In this document: positions 8,626 through 16,718 of the stretch, piece after piece
Layout of the letters: every line of letters begins with the position of its first letter
Numbering within the stretch: the first letter of the stretch is position 1
Assembly: GCA_046533895.1 (NCBI GenBank)
Contig: JAWDOK010000020.1
Coordinates: forward strand, 1-19,038
Length of the DNA stretch: 19,038 nucleotides
Direction of reading: 5' to 3'
From: Acidianus hospitalis
GTDB taxonomy: Archaea; Thermoproteota; Thermoprotei_A; Sulfolobales; Sulfolobaceae
The notes under the pieces: generated by a model
The model's input: the letters and a program-made list of their open reading frames with translations, nothing else
What the model was told of the DNA's origin: nothing
The model's database searches: none
Position numbers and translations under genes: made by a program

Positions 8626-8842
8626 ATATGTTAATGAACTTTTAGGGAATATATTTTTTATATCGTCTGAAATATATACGTTTTCTAACTTTTTGATAAA
8701 TCTTTTTAGAGAGCTATCTAAATTAAGTTTACATTGTTACCATTGTCTGTAATGAATAAATAAAAACTAGAATAAATGTATTTTTAATATATAATGAATA
8801 TAATCCGATAAAACTAATCTGAAAAGAATTAACTCTTTTAGT
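8626..8842. other. Oxidase upstream region
   Basis: This AT-rich stretch holds a TATA-like ATATAAAAAATATA at about 8650-8662 on the minus strand, 25-37 bp before the oxidase ATG. I see no further gene in it. Confidence 0.5.
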
Positions 8843-9044
8843 CTCGTTATTTTTAATTGACTAAATATAGTTTTAGTACATATCATGTTTATACGACATT
8901 ATTAATGCATTTTATTGATTATCGTATAACTAATGACTACTCACGAGGAGGAGAGTGATAAAAGTTAGATGGAAGGATAGTAGCGTTTCCCTCGACTAAG
9001 GCGAATGTGCGTGAGTCTTAAGAAGTTATGTGATGGGTAAACAC
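8843..9044 (+). repeat. Dispersed structured repeat, copy 1 (internally deleted)
   Basis: Shares a series of blocks in the same order with 13984-14230: CTCGTTATTTTTAA at the start; a TCACGAGG block; GAGTGATAAAAG; GATGG; GTTTCCCTCGACTA; GAATGTG; CTTAAG; and GGGTAAACAC at the end. CGAGG (8944-8948) can pair with CCTCG near 8990. Copy 1 lacks about 33 bp present in copy 2 after CTTAAG. It lies between the oxidase and a membrane-protein gene and has no open frame. It may be a structured RNA or a non-autonomous mobile element. Confidence 0.6.
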
Positions 9045-9049
9045 TCGCT

Positions 9050-9478
9050 TTATTTTCTCTTCCTTATCTCAACAAGAACTACTCCTGCTCCTATTATGAA
9101 TAATAGGACAGAGAAAAGGAATTCGTAAAATCTACTACTGCATAATGCTTCTATAGTATACTTGACTACGCTTATGGTTTGATTATTGTTATTTAAAAAT
9201 ACTAGCAAACTATTTTGACCATTACTTTTAACCAAAGCAATGTACTTCCCTTCTGCCCCATAAGTATTTATGACAGATCCATTAATAATTTTTAGGCTAA
9301 CGTTTCCTCCGCATATTTTATAATAAATGAAGGTTATTGGCGAGTTAATTCTCATCGTATATCCGTCATTTGGGTTCAATTTTACCTCTTTATAATGATC
9401 TTGCGAATAAAATACTAATGCTGAGATAGATATCAGCATCAGCAAGATTCCAATTATTATTCTATTCACAAACATCAC
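9050..9478 (-). CDS. Hypothetical membrane protein
   Basis: The product has 142 residues. An N-terminal hydrophobic helix (about 6-24) and a C-terminal helix (about 118-136) followed by RKRK flank an extracytoplasmic beta-rich domain with several N-glycosylation sequons (NVS, NGS, NQT) and two cysteines. The topology suggests a surface-exposed protein anchored at both ends. Family unknown. Its 3' end touches the dispersed repeat copy 1, and the racemase-like gene begins on the same strand 25 bp upstream. Confidence 0.65.
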   Translation of the reverse strand: MMFVNRIIIGILLMLISISALVFYSQDHYKEVKLNPNDGYTMRINSPITFIYYKICGGNVSLKIINGSVINTYGAEGKYIALVKSNGQNSLLVFLNNNNQTISVVKYTIEALCSSRFYEFLFSVLLFIIGAGVVLVEIRKRK

Positions 9479-9503
9479 TACATTCTATCATTATAAAAGT
9501 TTT

Positions 9504-10184
9504 CTATCTTAATTCAAACCCTGGCGTAATACCTTTCACTTTAATCTTTTGCAAAGCCTTCCACATTGCTGCAACGTTTTCTGTTACAATAGGCATTCCC
9601 AAATCTTCGTGCAAGTATTGTGATGCCTCAAAAGTTGATAATGCTGTGCAAGCAATGTAAACAGCATCTGCCTTAAGTACGTCTTCCAAATTCCTTTTTA
9701 CTAATCTGTAGATTGTAAATACCGGAGTATTTGAAATATCAACACCCTTAATCTTACCTAGACCGTCAAAGCCAGTTACCTCAAATCCTTGCGATTTTAT
9801 CCACGATACTTCCTCCAAAGTCCTCTCCTTTATATAAGGAGTACCTACCCAAACCTTCTTAACCCCTAGCTTTCTTAGTACTTCAACTACAGCTTCTTCA
9901 GGTATTACGACATCCTTAATTATTTCCTTAATAATGTTACCGTGCTTATGAGTCCCATAAGTTCTACCGTAAATTATTACGTCGGAAACTTCGTGTAGTA
10001 AGTAGTAAGTTTCCTTAATTTCCTGTCTAAAAGCCTCAACGTCAGTAGGCTCACAACCCTTTGTAGGCTTCATTCTGGTAACATGTATTGTAACTCCTTC
10101 TGGAGCCATTTTCCACAAGTCGTATTCCATTGCAGCATTATTTGCTGGAATAATTACTCCTATTCTACCTCTTCCTCCAGGCAT
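9504..10184 (-). CDS. Asp/Glu racemase superfamily enzyme (maleate isomerase/arylmalonate decarboxylase-like)
   Basis: The product has 226 residues. The N-terminal block GVIIPANNAAMEYDLWKMAPEG (about 9-30) is typical of the maleate isomerase/AMDase branch. The second catalytic cysteine is present (Cys179 in YIACTALSTFE). At the position of the first cysteine, the sequence reads IIYGRTYGTHKHG (70-82), with no Cys. Two-cysteine members isomerise or racemise; arylmalonate decarboxylase keeps only the C-terminal Cys and has Gly at the first site. A decarboxylase-like or other one-cysteine reaction is therefore more likely than racemisation. It is divergent from a HEPN-motif gene, with only 37 bp between starts. 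Confidence 0.78.
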   Translation of the reverse strand: MPGGRGRIGVIIPANNAAMEYDLWKMAPEGVTIHVTRMKPTKGCEPTDVEAFRQEIKETYYLLHEVSDVIIYGRTYGTHKHGNIIKEIIKDVVIPEEAVVEVLRKLGVKKVWVGTPYIKERTLEEVSWIKSQGFEVTGFDGLGKIKGVDISNTPVFTIYRLVKRNLEDVLKADAVYIACTALSTFEASQYLHEDLGMPIVTENVAAMWKALQKIKVKGITPGFELR

Positions 10185-10221
10185 GGATAAGATTATAATG
10201 CCAATTTAGATAAAACTATTT

Positions 10222-10920
10222 GTGTTAAAGAAAAAAATTATCAGAGCAATTGACGATTTCTTCCAGTATAAGAAATCTGGAGATGACGAAATCCTTGACG
10301 AAGTTTTAGATAAAATTGAATATAAGGATAAGTATGTAATAATAGATGGAGAAGAGAAAATAAAAGTTGATAAAAAGAAGAATGTAGTAGGAGTATTTTT
10401 AGCAAATATTCCTTACATAATTCTGGGCCCTGGAGAAATACATGACGATTTGCCTGAAAAAGTTAGAAAAATACAATCTGGAGCAATCAAACTCTTAGAA
10501 ATAGGGGGATTTAACGAGATCGCTACTTTAGAAATTTACTTAGTTATGGAAATGTCTTTGAGGGCCTTATATAGTGAATGGTTAAAGAAGGCTGAATATG
10601 TAAAGTACGGAAAAAAGAAGGTTAAGGTGAAAAACTTGGATTATCGTAAACTTAAATTACTCCTGAAAAGAAAGGGCTGGAGTAAATATAAGGTAAAAGT
10701 TAACGGCGAAGTGTTTCCTTATTCTCAAGGTTCTCTTTTAGCCTGGGCTGAAAGGTTTATGGATGATAAGACTAGCTTAGCTTTTAGGTTAGCGATTAAC
10801 GTAAGGAATTTATTAGCTCACGGAGAATTCGAATGGAACCTTTATCCTACAATGAGGTCATTGGAGGCTGCCTCACAAGCCTCTTGGATGTTGTTCGAAA
10901 AATTAAGGAGATCTGGTTAA
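10222..10920 (+). CDS. HEPN-motif protein, candidate ribonuclease
   Basis: The product has 232 residues from GTG 10222, with a TATA-like ATTATAATG about 25-33 bp upstream. The C-terminal third is helical and contains VRNLLAHGEF with Arg195, Asn196 and His200: the R-x4-H signature of HEPN domains, which in many members cut RNA. The N-terminal 100 residues are Lys-rich and acidic with no known domain. HEPN proteins often act in toxin-antitoxin or defence systems. No nucleotidyltransferase partner is adjacent; the gene that follows 39 bp later is a small HTH-like protein on the same strand, a candidate partner. Confidence 0.6.
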   Translation: MLKKKIIRAIDDFFQYKKSGDDEILDEVLDKIEYKDKYVIIDGEEKIKVDKKKNVVGVFLANIPYIILGPGEIHDDLPEKVRKIQSGAIKLLEIGGFNEIATLEIYLVMEMSLRALYSEWLKKAEYVKYGKKKVKVKNLDYRKLKLLLKRKGWSKYKVKVNGEVFPYSQGSLLAWAERFMDDKTSLAFRLAINVRNLLAHGEFEWNLYPTMRSLEAASQASWMLFEKLRRSG

Positions 10921-10959
10921 ATAGAAAAACGTTAAACTTACTCCGGAATTTTTCTTCAC

Positions 10960-11304
10960 ATGGATTTAGAAAAGGAGATTGCTTACTGGAGATGCCATAA
11001 TAAGCCGGTAATTTTCATAGCGAAGACGTTGAATATAAGCTGTGATGAAGTGAGAAAAGTACTTAATTCATGGAAAGAAGAAACTAGGGATTTTATATTC
11101 TCTCTTAAGGAACATGACCTAGGATTCTTTAATCCCGATATTACTGGGTTATTAAAGTCCTCTGATCTAAGCGTTGAGTATGCAAGAAAAATACTCTCAA
11201 ACAAGTTCGTAATTAATTACATAGTGCTTAATAGAGAAAGAAAACACGATAGGTACATGGATTGTATAAGATATCACGTAAAGATATTACTGCAAGGAAA
11301 ATAG
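10960..11304 (+). CDS. Small hypothetical protein with HTH-like N-terminus
   Basis: The product has 114 residues. FIAKTLNISCDEVRKVLNSW (residues 19-38) has the spacing of a helix-turn-helix. The remainder is helical and basic, with no membrane segment. It follows the HEPN-motif gene on the same strand, with GTTAAACTTA about 25 bp before the ATG as a possible separate TATA box. It could be the regulator or antitoxin of the HEPN protein, but no family was recognised. Confidence 0.6.
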   Translation: MDLEKEIAYWRCHNKPVIFIAKTLNISCDEVRKVLNSWKEETRDFIFSLKEHDLGFFNPDITGLLKSSDLSVEYARKILSNKFVINYIVLNRERKHDRYMDCIRYHVKILLQGK

Positions 11305-11338
11305 GTAAGTCATTTTGATGTCTTGTAGTTCCTTTTAT

Positions 11339-12883
11339 TTATTTTCCACCGCTAGCAGTTTCTGTGTTCTTCTCAGCTTCTTTAGCTAATTTTTCCGTTT
11401 CAGATTCCTTCCAAGGTTCAACCTTCTTTGTAAACTTAACGTTTGATTTCATCCCTGCCAATCTTTTAGCAACTTCCTCTGCATAGCTTAAATTGTATAG
11501 CCTGCTGAACATTATACGTTGAGCTGCTGGACTCCCAGCACCGTGAACTGATTCTATCTGGAAAGCAACTCCTAAAGCTACGTTTTCCAGTAGTCTAACC
11601 ATTCTTATCCTATCTTCTGCAGTGTATCCCTCAACTCCTTGTAAGTACTTTGCCAATAATTCCTTAATCTTAGGATTCTTCAAATCCCATTCACTTGGAG
11701 CAGTTCCTAATATTCCTCCAGCAATATCAATTGCCAATTGAGCAATCTGTGAAGGGAATCTAGTAACTAAATGCTTTGTGACGTTAGCCTGCATTGGATT
11801 AACCCACCAACAACCAGGGCAAACCTCAATCCCGTTCAAGCTTGCGGCAATTCCTGCTGCATACATCGTCTCAGTTAGGAAGATTTCCTCATTAATCTTG
11901 TCTTGAACGTGGGGAGCTTTCTCGACTCCTATTTGCTTAGCTAAATTGTAAGTAGCACCAATTATTACGTCTCCTAACCCTGCTTTACATCCTCCGTATC
12001 CTTGTCTGTGATAAGCTGAGAATATTTCAACTAATTGGCTTGTGTATTGCCAATCCCTCATGAGAAATACTCTTTCCATGGGTACGAACACGTTGTCGAA
12101 TATAACTAATCCCTCGTGGTTGTAAAAGTAAGGCAATGCATCTATTTCTCCGCCTTCAAGTCTCCTTGCATCGTTTAATTGCCTTCCTACTATTATTTTT
12201 ATTCCTTCAGTATCGGTAGGAATTGAGAAAGCAACTGCATAATCTTGATCTTCTGGACCCATCGCCCTTGTAGGTAAAACTACTATCTCTTCGCTAGCAG
12301 CAACTCCTGTAATGTTTGCCTTCGCTCCTGAAACGTAAATACCGTCTTTAGTAACTTCAGTAATCCTTACGTAAGCGTTCTTATTGGGCTGTTCGTGAGG
12401 TTTTAGAGTTCTTACTCCTTTTGCGTCAGTCATTGCTCCTGCTAAAGCTAAATCCTTCTTTTGCACGGTCTTTAAATATTCTATAAATTTCTCCTTCGGT
12501 TCAGTTTTTCCGTGCTGTGCCATCAATTCCGTTATTATATAAAGAGTGTTTAGCGCGTCGTATCCTACGCATCTTTGGAAACATGCTCCAACCTTGTGAC
12601 TTATTTTTCTCAGAAGTTTTACTTTTGCCGCTAAATCCTCTGGTGATCTATGAATATGATTAAATCTATTAACTTCCTCGTTAATGAAAGGGCTCCAAGC
12701 TCTGGCCAAGTCCTTTGTGTCTTCGTCCCATGCTGAATCAAATGTTGCCTTAAAAGCTAAAACTGAGGGCTTTAGGAAGGGATTAGTTGTTACGTCTTTA
12801 ACTTCCTTACCCATCACGTAGATTTCTACCTTATTTCTTACCTTAATTGAATCTAAATATTCCTGTCCTGTTCTAATTCCCAT
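11339..12883 (-). CDS. abfD: 4-hydroxybutyryl-CoA dehydratase
   Basis: The product has 514 residues, of the 4-hydroxyphenylacetate 3-hydroxylase/AbfD flavoprotein family. The [4Fe-4S] ligands are visible: Cys101 and Cys105 (ACFQRC) and His292 and Cys299 (HRQGYGGC), with Tyr296, Lys300 and Glu257 at positions matching catalytic residues of the clostridial enzyme. It converts 4-hydroxybutyryl-CoA to crotonyl-CoA by a radical mechanism in the 3-hydroxypropionate/4-hydroxybutyrate CO2-fixation cycle of Sulfolobales. A charged tail after residue 485 (KEAEKN region) extends beyond the core. No other cycle gene is adjacent. Sulfolobales often have two copies; which one this is cannot be told here. 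Confidence 0.88.
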   Translation of the reverse strand: MGIRTGQEYLDSIKVRNKVEIYVMGKEVKDVTTNPFLKPSVLAFKATFDSAWDEDTKDLARAWSPFINEEVNRFNHIHRSPEDLAAKVKLLRKISHKVGACFQRCVGYDALNTLYIITELMAQHGKTEPKEKFIEYLKTVQKKDLALAGAMTDAKGVRTLKPHEQPNKNAYVRITEVTKDGIYVSGAKANITGVAASEEIVVLPTRAMGPEDQDYAVAFSIPTDTEGIKIIVGRQLNDARRLEGGEIDALPYFYNHEGLVIFDNVFVPMERVFLMRDWQYTSQLVEIFSAYHRQGYGGCKAGLGDVIIGATYNLAKQIGVEKAPHVQDKINEEIFLTETMYAAGIAASLNGIEVCPGCWWVNPMQANVTKHLVTRFPSQIAQLAIDIAGGILGTAPSEWDLKNPKIKELLAKYLQGVEGYTAEDRIRMVRLLENVALGVAFQIESVHGAGSPAAQRIMFSRLYNLSYAEEVAKRLAGMKSNVKFTKKVEPWKESETEKLAKEAEKNTETASGGK

Positions 12884-12895
12884 GAGCTATATTGG

Positions 12896-13296
<401 letters not shown>

Positions 13297-13395
13297 TTAA
13301 CAAACTCCTTCAAGTTTCCTATTGAGATTACCTAAAATTTTTATTCTAAGGAATTTTTCTAAATCTTCTATAATATGTGCTCCTTTCTCATTCAC
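13297..13395 (-). CDS. Possible 32-residue protein coupled to the PaREP1 gene
   Basis: A GTG at 13395 overlaps the upstream stop (GTGAATGA). It opens a 32-codon frame including HIIEDLEKFLRIKILGNLNR, an amphipathic helix-like stretch. The GGTG at the end of the upstream gene resembles a ribosome-binding site. It may be a small partner of the HEPN-type protein or the remains of a longer gene. Confidence 0.35.
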   Translation of the reverse strand: MNEKGAHIIEDLEKFLRIKILGNLNRKLEGVC

Positions 13396-13912
13396 CTTCT
13401 TCTAGCTCCTTTAGTAGTTCATCGATTTTTTCTGAGACTTCTTTAATCTCGTACTTGGCAAAATATAATTCTATTACCTTCTTAGTCCCCTTTACTACGG
13501 TAATTAAATCCTCGAGTACTTGCTCCTTCTTACTGTATTTACTAAAGCCCGGCTCAAAACCATTATATTGATAATCGTGAAGGTCTAAAGCGTAGTTCAC
13601 AAGGTTTACAATATCAATCCCTATCTTCCTTAACAATTGCGCTAAACCATACATACCATGCGTAGGAACTACGTGTGCCTTCTTTTTAATCCACTTCCTC
13701 TCTTGATCGTCCTTGGCTAAGTTAATTAATTTATCTTCATTAGTTACTATGAATGCGCTCATTAATGCTTTCACTGCACTAAAAGCTTTTCCTGCAGAGT
13801 TTCTAGTGTAGCCTTCCTTCCATAGAGTAAGGGAGAGAAGAAGGTCAGATAAGCTTTCAATTATTCTGGCTTCGATGTAGTCCTCTCCAACCTTATAAAG
13901 ATCCTTCTCCAT
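13388..13912 (-). CDS. PaREP1-type HEPN protein
   Basis: The product has 174 all-helical residues. EARIIESLSDLLLSLTLW leading into YTRNSAGKAFSAVKAL (about residues 14-50) matches the PaREP1 family of archaeal HEPN-fold proteins, where R-N-A-A-G-K-A-F is the hallmark. Arg37 and Lys42 are in that block. The function of the family is unknown; members are frequent in Sulfolobales and Pyrobaculum and often neighbour mobile DNA. The C-terminus is an acidic coiled helix (EKIDELLKELEEGE). A possible small gene overlaps its stop. The dispersed repeat copy 2 begins 72 bp upstream of its start. Confidence 0.65.
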   Translation of the reverse strand: MEKDLYKVGEDYIEARIIESLSDLLLSLTLWKEGYTRNSAGKAFSAVKALMSAFIVTNEDKLINLAKDDQERKWIKKKAHVVPTHGMYGLAQLLRKIGIDIVNLVNYALDLHDYQYNGFEPGFSKYSKKEQVLEDLITVVKGTKKVIELYFAKYEIKEVSEKIDELLKELEEGE

Positions 13913-13983
13913 AGTTATTCTTTTTCGTCAAAGTTAAAAACGATTATTTGCTAACATGAGACTGTAACGCTTCTACGTAACTA

Positions 13984-14230
13984 CTCGTTATTTTTAATCT
14001 AAATATCGTTTTGACAAGTTGTGTTTATATAGTATTACTGAACTGAAATAGTTTTTATTGATGACCCCCTATCTGATGACAGATCACGAGGGTGGGAGTG
14101 ATAAAAGTGTGGATGGGAGGGTAGTGGTGTTTCCCTCGACTAGCCCCAATGGGTGAATGTGTATGATCCCTTAAGAGGGGTGCCCGTGGCGGAATTAAAA
14201 GTAAGGATAAGTTACGCCACGGGTAAACAC
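13984..14230 (+). repeat. Dispersed structured repeat, copy 2 (longer copy)
   Basis: Homologous to 8843-9044, in the same orientation. Stems visible: CGAGGG (14087-14092) with CCCTCG (14133-14138); CCCGTGGCG (14183-14191) with CGCCACGGG (14215-14223), a perfect 9-bp stem with a 23-nt loop. The second stem is missing from copy 1. The frame through 14153-14401 gives an 82-residue product, but it depends on the extra block and is not conserved in copy 1, so I do not call it a gene. It could be an RNA gene or a MITE/IS end. Confidence 0.6.
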
Positions 14231-14641
14231 TATAGTCTAAGCATCGCTTACCAATCTTTTACTAATGAAAAAGATGATAAAATCGTTTATTTAAGAATGT
14301 TTGTTTATACTCCTAGGACTCCTAAGCTGTTTCTTTGTAGTCTGAAATCTACTTATCAAATAACGCCACCCTTATCTGCTACAAGTATGGACGTAATGTA
14401 GTCATTCAGCTATTTATATTTCCATTATTTGCAGTAAGATGTAATAGATAATTTCGTAGCTTGACGATAACACGAAGCCGCACAATAAGCAAGAATTGCA
14501 ACAATAGGAAATTAACTTTTTGTAATTATATTTTTGATACCAGTAAGTTTAATTCTCTTTACTTAATAGTATATTTGATTTTATCTCAGTAAAATTTACT
14601 TTACAAAAAAGCTTATTAAGAGTCCCTGAAAAACTCTAGAT
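14231..14641. other. Intergenic stretch after repeat copy 2
   Basis: No supported gene. AT-rich sequence; a TATA-like GCTTATTAAG near 14608-14617 precedes the decayed ABC-type frame. Confidence 0.4.
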
Positions 14642-14838
14642 ATGGATATAGAAACTCCAATAATAATCCGTTATACTTGGAAATATTATGAGAAATACCT
14701 GAGTGATGAAGATATTAGTACGACCATAAATAAGGGCAAGCTAGTTGTATTATTAAGTTCGAATGGTGAGGGTAAGAATGCACGGTGAAAAACGGAGAAA
14801 TAACCTCGTCTGGGGAGAATGCTATTATTGTGAGGTAA
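14642..14838 (+). pseudogene. Decayed ABC transporter ATPase fragment
   Basis: From ATG 14642 a 48-codon frame ends in INKGKLVVLLSSNGEGKNA, which resembles the beta strand and Walker A loop of ABC ATPases (kGelvvLlGpNGaGKtT) but with the final T/S residues lost. After a stop at 14786-14788 a second frame continues with VKNGEITSSGENAIIVR to a TAA at 14836-14838, like the region after Walker A. No signature motif, Walker B or remaining domain follows. A promoter-like TATA is still present upstream. Confidence 0.4.
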
Positions 14839-14848
14839 TCTTCTAAGG

Positions 14849-15061
14849 GTGCATATAATGAAAAATAACTCTACAGCAGTTTCATTTCACGTATTTTCAG
14901 AAACTTTTGCGTCAGCAATAGCTAGTGAATTAAGGAACTTAACTTTCCCCTTGTATGCTTACCTCCTGGGTTATAGTCCGTACTTTATATCAATTCTCTT
15001 TGTTATTTACCTCTCAACTCATCTAATACTTAGTTACCCCCCAGTATTAACAATTTGTTAA
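14849..15061 (+). pseudogene. Fragment resembling the start of an MFS transporter
   Basis: A 70-codon frame from GTG 14849 (ATG at 14858). LRNLTFPLYAYLLGYSPYFI followed by a second hydrophobic helix looks like helices 1-2 of an MFS protein. It stops abruptly after the second helix. It may be a small membrane protein, but its position among other fragments suggests decay. Confidence 0.35.
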
Positions 15062-15161
15062 TATTTACGTCAATACCGTGAGAGCTAACTCTTTTAACTA
15101 AAAAATCAGGGATCCACACAGGATTAATTACCTTGAATTTTTGTAGAGTAAACTGGGGAGT
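15030..15161 (-). pseudogene. Fragment resembling a PaaK/acyl-CoA ligase
   Basis: The minus strand is open for 43 codons with no start. VINPVWIPDFLVKRVSSHGI followed by NKLLILGG has the pattern of phenylacetate-CoA ligase-type enzymes (PsfL...a...GidpxslKllilgGe). Both ends are missing. It overlaps the MFS-like fragment on the other strand by 32 bp. Confidence 0.3.
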
Positions 15162-15302
15162 TTATTGAATTTTTCTAACGAGAGTAGAAAGCTTGGATCT
15201 CAGTATAAGTGCTTATACTGCTTACTTAACAATTTTTCAAAATTCAATAAGAGAATTCGATTAGCATATCGTTTTAATAACCTCTGTGAGAAGTTTATAC
15301 AT

Positions 15303-15446
15303 ATGAAGACTGGTAAGGATGGAGAATATTACTATGCGGAGTTAAGTAAAGATGAAGTAATTAAGCTTAAGGAGATTGTGGAAAAGAAAGCTAAGGAGAG
15401 AACTAACGTCCGTAAACCTTCTTATGAGACCCAATCTCCCAAATGA
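15303..15446 (+). CDS. Small charged hypothetical protein, 47 residues
   Basis: The open frame starts at TTG 15165, but the ATG at 15303 is preferred: TTTTAATA lies about 25-30 bp upstream and the coding character begins there (MKTGKDGEYYYAELSKDEV). The product is a short beta hairpin-like N-terminus and a Lys/Glu-rich helix. It converges on the RelE-like gene and overlaps its 3' end by 44 bp. It could be an unusual antitoxin, but typical antitoxins lie upstream on the same strand, so this is only a suggestion. Confidence 0.45.
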   Translation: MKTGKDGEYYYAELSKDEVIKLKEIVEKKAKERTNVRKPSYETQSPK

Positions 15447-15714
15447 AAACTATACAATTTTTCGGATCGACGCTATAAAGTATCCTTATATCTCCAGTTA
15501 CTTCTATGGAGAACATTGAATTGCCATGCTTATCCTTTCCTAACTTTTCCCTGGAATATTTGAAGGGATTATCTAGCAATAATAAAACCTTATCTAAGAT
15601 AAGCATAACTAACTTATCACTTGCAAAACTATCTAGAAGGTAATCAGCTAACTCATCAAGGTTACTTATCCTCTTACTGAACATTATCCTTAATTTCCAT
15701 TCCTTACAAACCAC
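15403..15714 (-). CDS. RelE/ParE-superfamily toxin
   Basis: The product has 103 residues from GTG 15714, with TTTTTAAAT about 25-30 bp upstream. The fold pattern is beta (WKLRIMFSKR), two helices, then FSIEVTGDIRILYSVD (68-83) and VFIWEIGSHKKVYGR (89-103). Arg77 and the His97/Lys98/Tyr101 cluster in IGSHKKVYG are the residues expected at the mRNA-cleavage site of RelE-type toxins, which cut mRNA on the ribosome. No RelB-like gene precedes it on the minus strand, so it is either orphan or paired with the convergent 47-residue protein. Confidence 0.72.
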   Translation of the reverse strand: MVCKEWKLRIMFSKRISNLDELADYLLDSFASDKLVMLILDKVLLLLDNPFKYSREKLGKDKHGNSMFSIEVTGDIRILYSVDPKNCIVFIWEIGSHKKVYGR

Positions 15715-15829
15715 ATTAAAAGATTTAGGAAACGCATTTAAAAATCTTTCTCTTTTCGTATATTATCTTAAATATAATCTAAATACTAAGTTAATATATA
15801 AGCGAAAATATTAAGTAACCCTAGAGAGT

Positions 15830-16528
15830 ATGACGTTCGACCCTATCGAACTACTGAGGAAAAGAAAACATTACGACGCGATATTAATCGACGACGCGGG
15901 CGTGCATTTGAGTAAGTACGATTGGCGTGATAAGAACGACTTCGCAAAGTTCTTCAACGTAATCCGTGACGTGACGAATTTCGTAATATTCACTACGCCG
16001 AATGAGGGCGACATACTGAAGAACATACGCGATAAATTGTCGTACTTAGCGGTAATTCACGGGCATGTCAGACCTAGAGGCAAAAAGATACGAGAAGGAG
16101 TATATCAATACCTAGGCGACGAGTATTGGGCGGACGGCGGGTATGCGACGATATATAAGCGTAAACTCGTCGTTAATTCGACGACGAATTATAAGCCCGA
16201 TTATCGTTATGTCGACGTCATGCATTTTGACATGTTTTATTATAAGATACCGGACGACGTACGACAAAGGTATGCCGAAATGAGGGCGAAAGTCACGCAA
16301 TCGCTAATAGACGAATTGACGGGCAAAGTGACGGACGCGGTCTATGAAGAGCTAATCGAGAAAATAAAGGCGAAAGCGAAATTATATTACGATAAAGCAA
16401 ACGATCAGTATAAGTTAAAGGTCGACGATATGATTACGTTGCCTAGGGATATTGTCGAATCGCTCTTTTCTGGAGCGATAAATACTACGAGAAATAGCCC
16501 TAAAGATGCGTCAAACTCTGAAAACTGA
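15830..16528 (+). CDS. SSV B251-like AAA/DnaA-type ATPase, missing the Walker A region
   Basis: The product has 232 residues. AILIDDAG (17-24, Asp21/Asp22) is a Walker B motif, followed by HLSKYDW, a helical part, and FVIFTTPNEGD (51-61), the sensor-1 strand. This order matches fusellovirus B251-type ATPases, which are related to DnaA/Cdc6-like initiators and carry a P-loop about 60-80 residues before Walker B. Here only 16 residues precede Walker B, so the nucleotide-binding loop is absent. A TATA-like TTAATATATAAGC lies about 27-39 bp before the ATG. The gene is rich in GAC, CGA and GCG codons, unlike the host genes next to it. It is probably 5'-truncated. Confidence 0.65.
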   Translation: MTFDPIELLRKRKHYDAILIDDAGVHLSKYDWRDKNDFAKFFNVIRDVTNFVIFTTPNEGDILKNIRDKLSYLAVIHGHVRPRGKKIREGVYQYLGDEYWADGGYATIYKRKLVVNSTTNYKPDYRYVDVMHFDMFYYKIPDDVRQRYAEMRAKVTQSLIDELTGKVTDAVYEELIEKIKAKAKLYYDKANDQYKLKVDDMITLPRDIVESLFSGAINTTRNSPKDASNSEN

Positions 16529-16536
16529 CGTGAGAA

Positions 16537-16579
16537 AAAATAACGCGTTTTTTCTGGAGTTTTTCTGACTCGTTATTTT
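16537..16579 (+). terminator. Inverted repeat with T-runs after the ATPase gene
   Basis: AAAATAACG (16537-16545) and CGTTATTTT (16571-16579) can pair, with TTTTTT and TTTTT runs in the loop. The position is 9 bp past the ATPase stop, which fits transcription termination. Confidence 0.4.
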
Positions 16580-16718
16580 ACGACGTTTTTGCCCTTTCTG
16601 GTTTTCTTACTCATATAATATACGCGGAACGTTTGTCCAAATTACGCGTTTGTGGTGGGTTTGTAGGATCTCCCCGATAAACAAAAAATTATTGTCTTAA
16701 CGTTTGTCTCAACGCCCC
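16580..16718. other. Spacer with a repeated AACGTTTGTC
   Basis: AACGTTTGTC occurs at 16628-16637 and 16699-16708, and CGTTTGT once more at about 16646. No gene is seen between the ATPase and the VP1 stop. Confidence 0.4.

Noticed and set aside
14055..14085. C/D box sRNA (TGATGA and CTGATGA present)
   Set aside because: The boxes overlap instead of framing guides, and they are not conserved in repeat copy 1.
14153..14401. 82-residue frame in repeat copy 2
   Set aside because: It depends on sequence absent from copy 1, and its strongest segment is the arm of a perfect stem, so it is better explained by the repeat.
15447..15829. Left att copy (tRNA 3' half) at the presumed left end of the element
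   Set aside because: Searched for GATTCGAACC and neighbouring bases; none is present here or elsewhere in the window.
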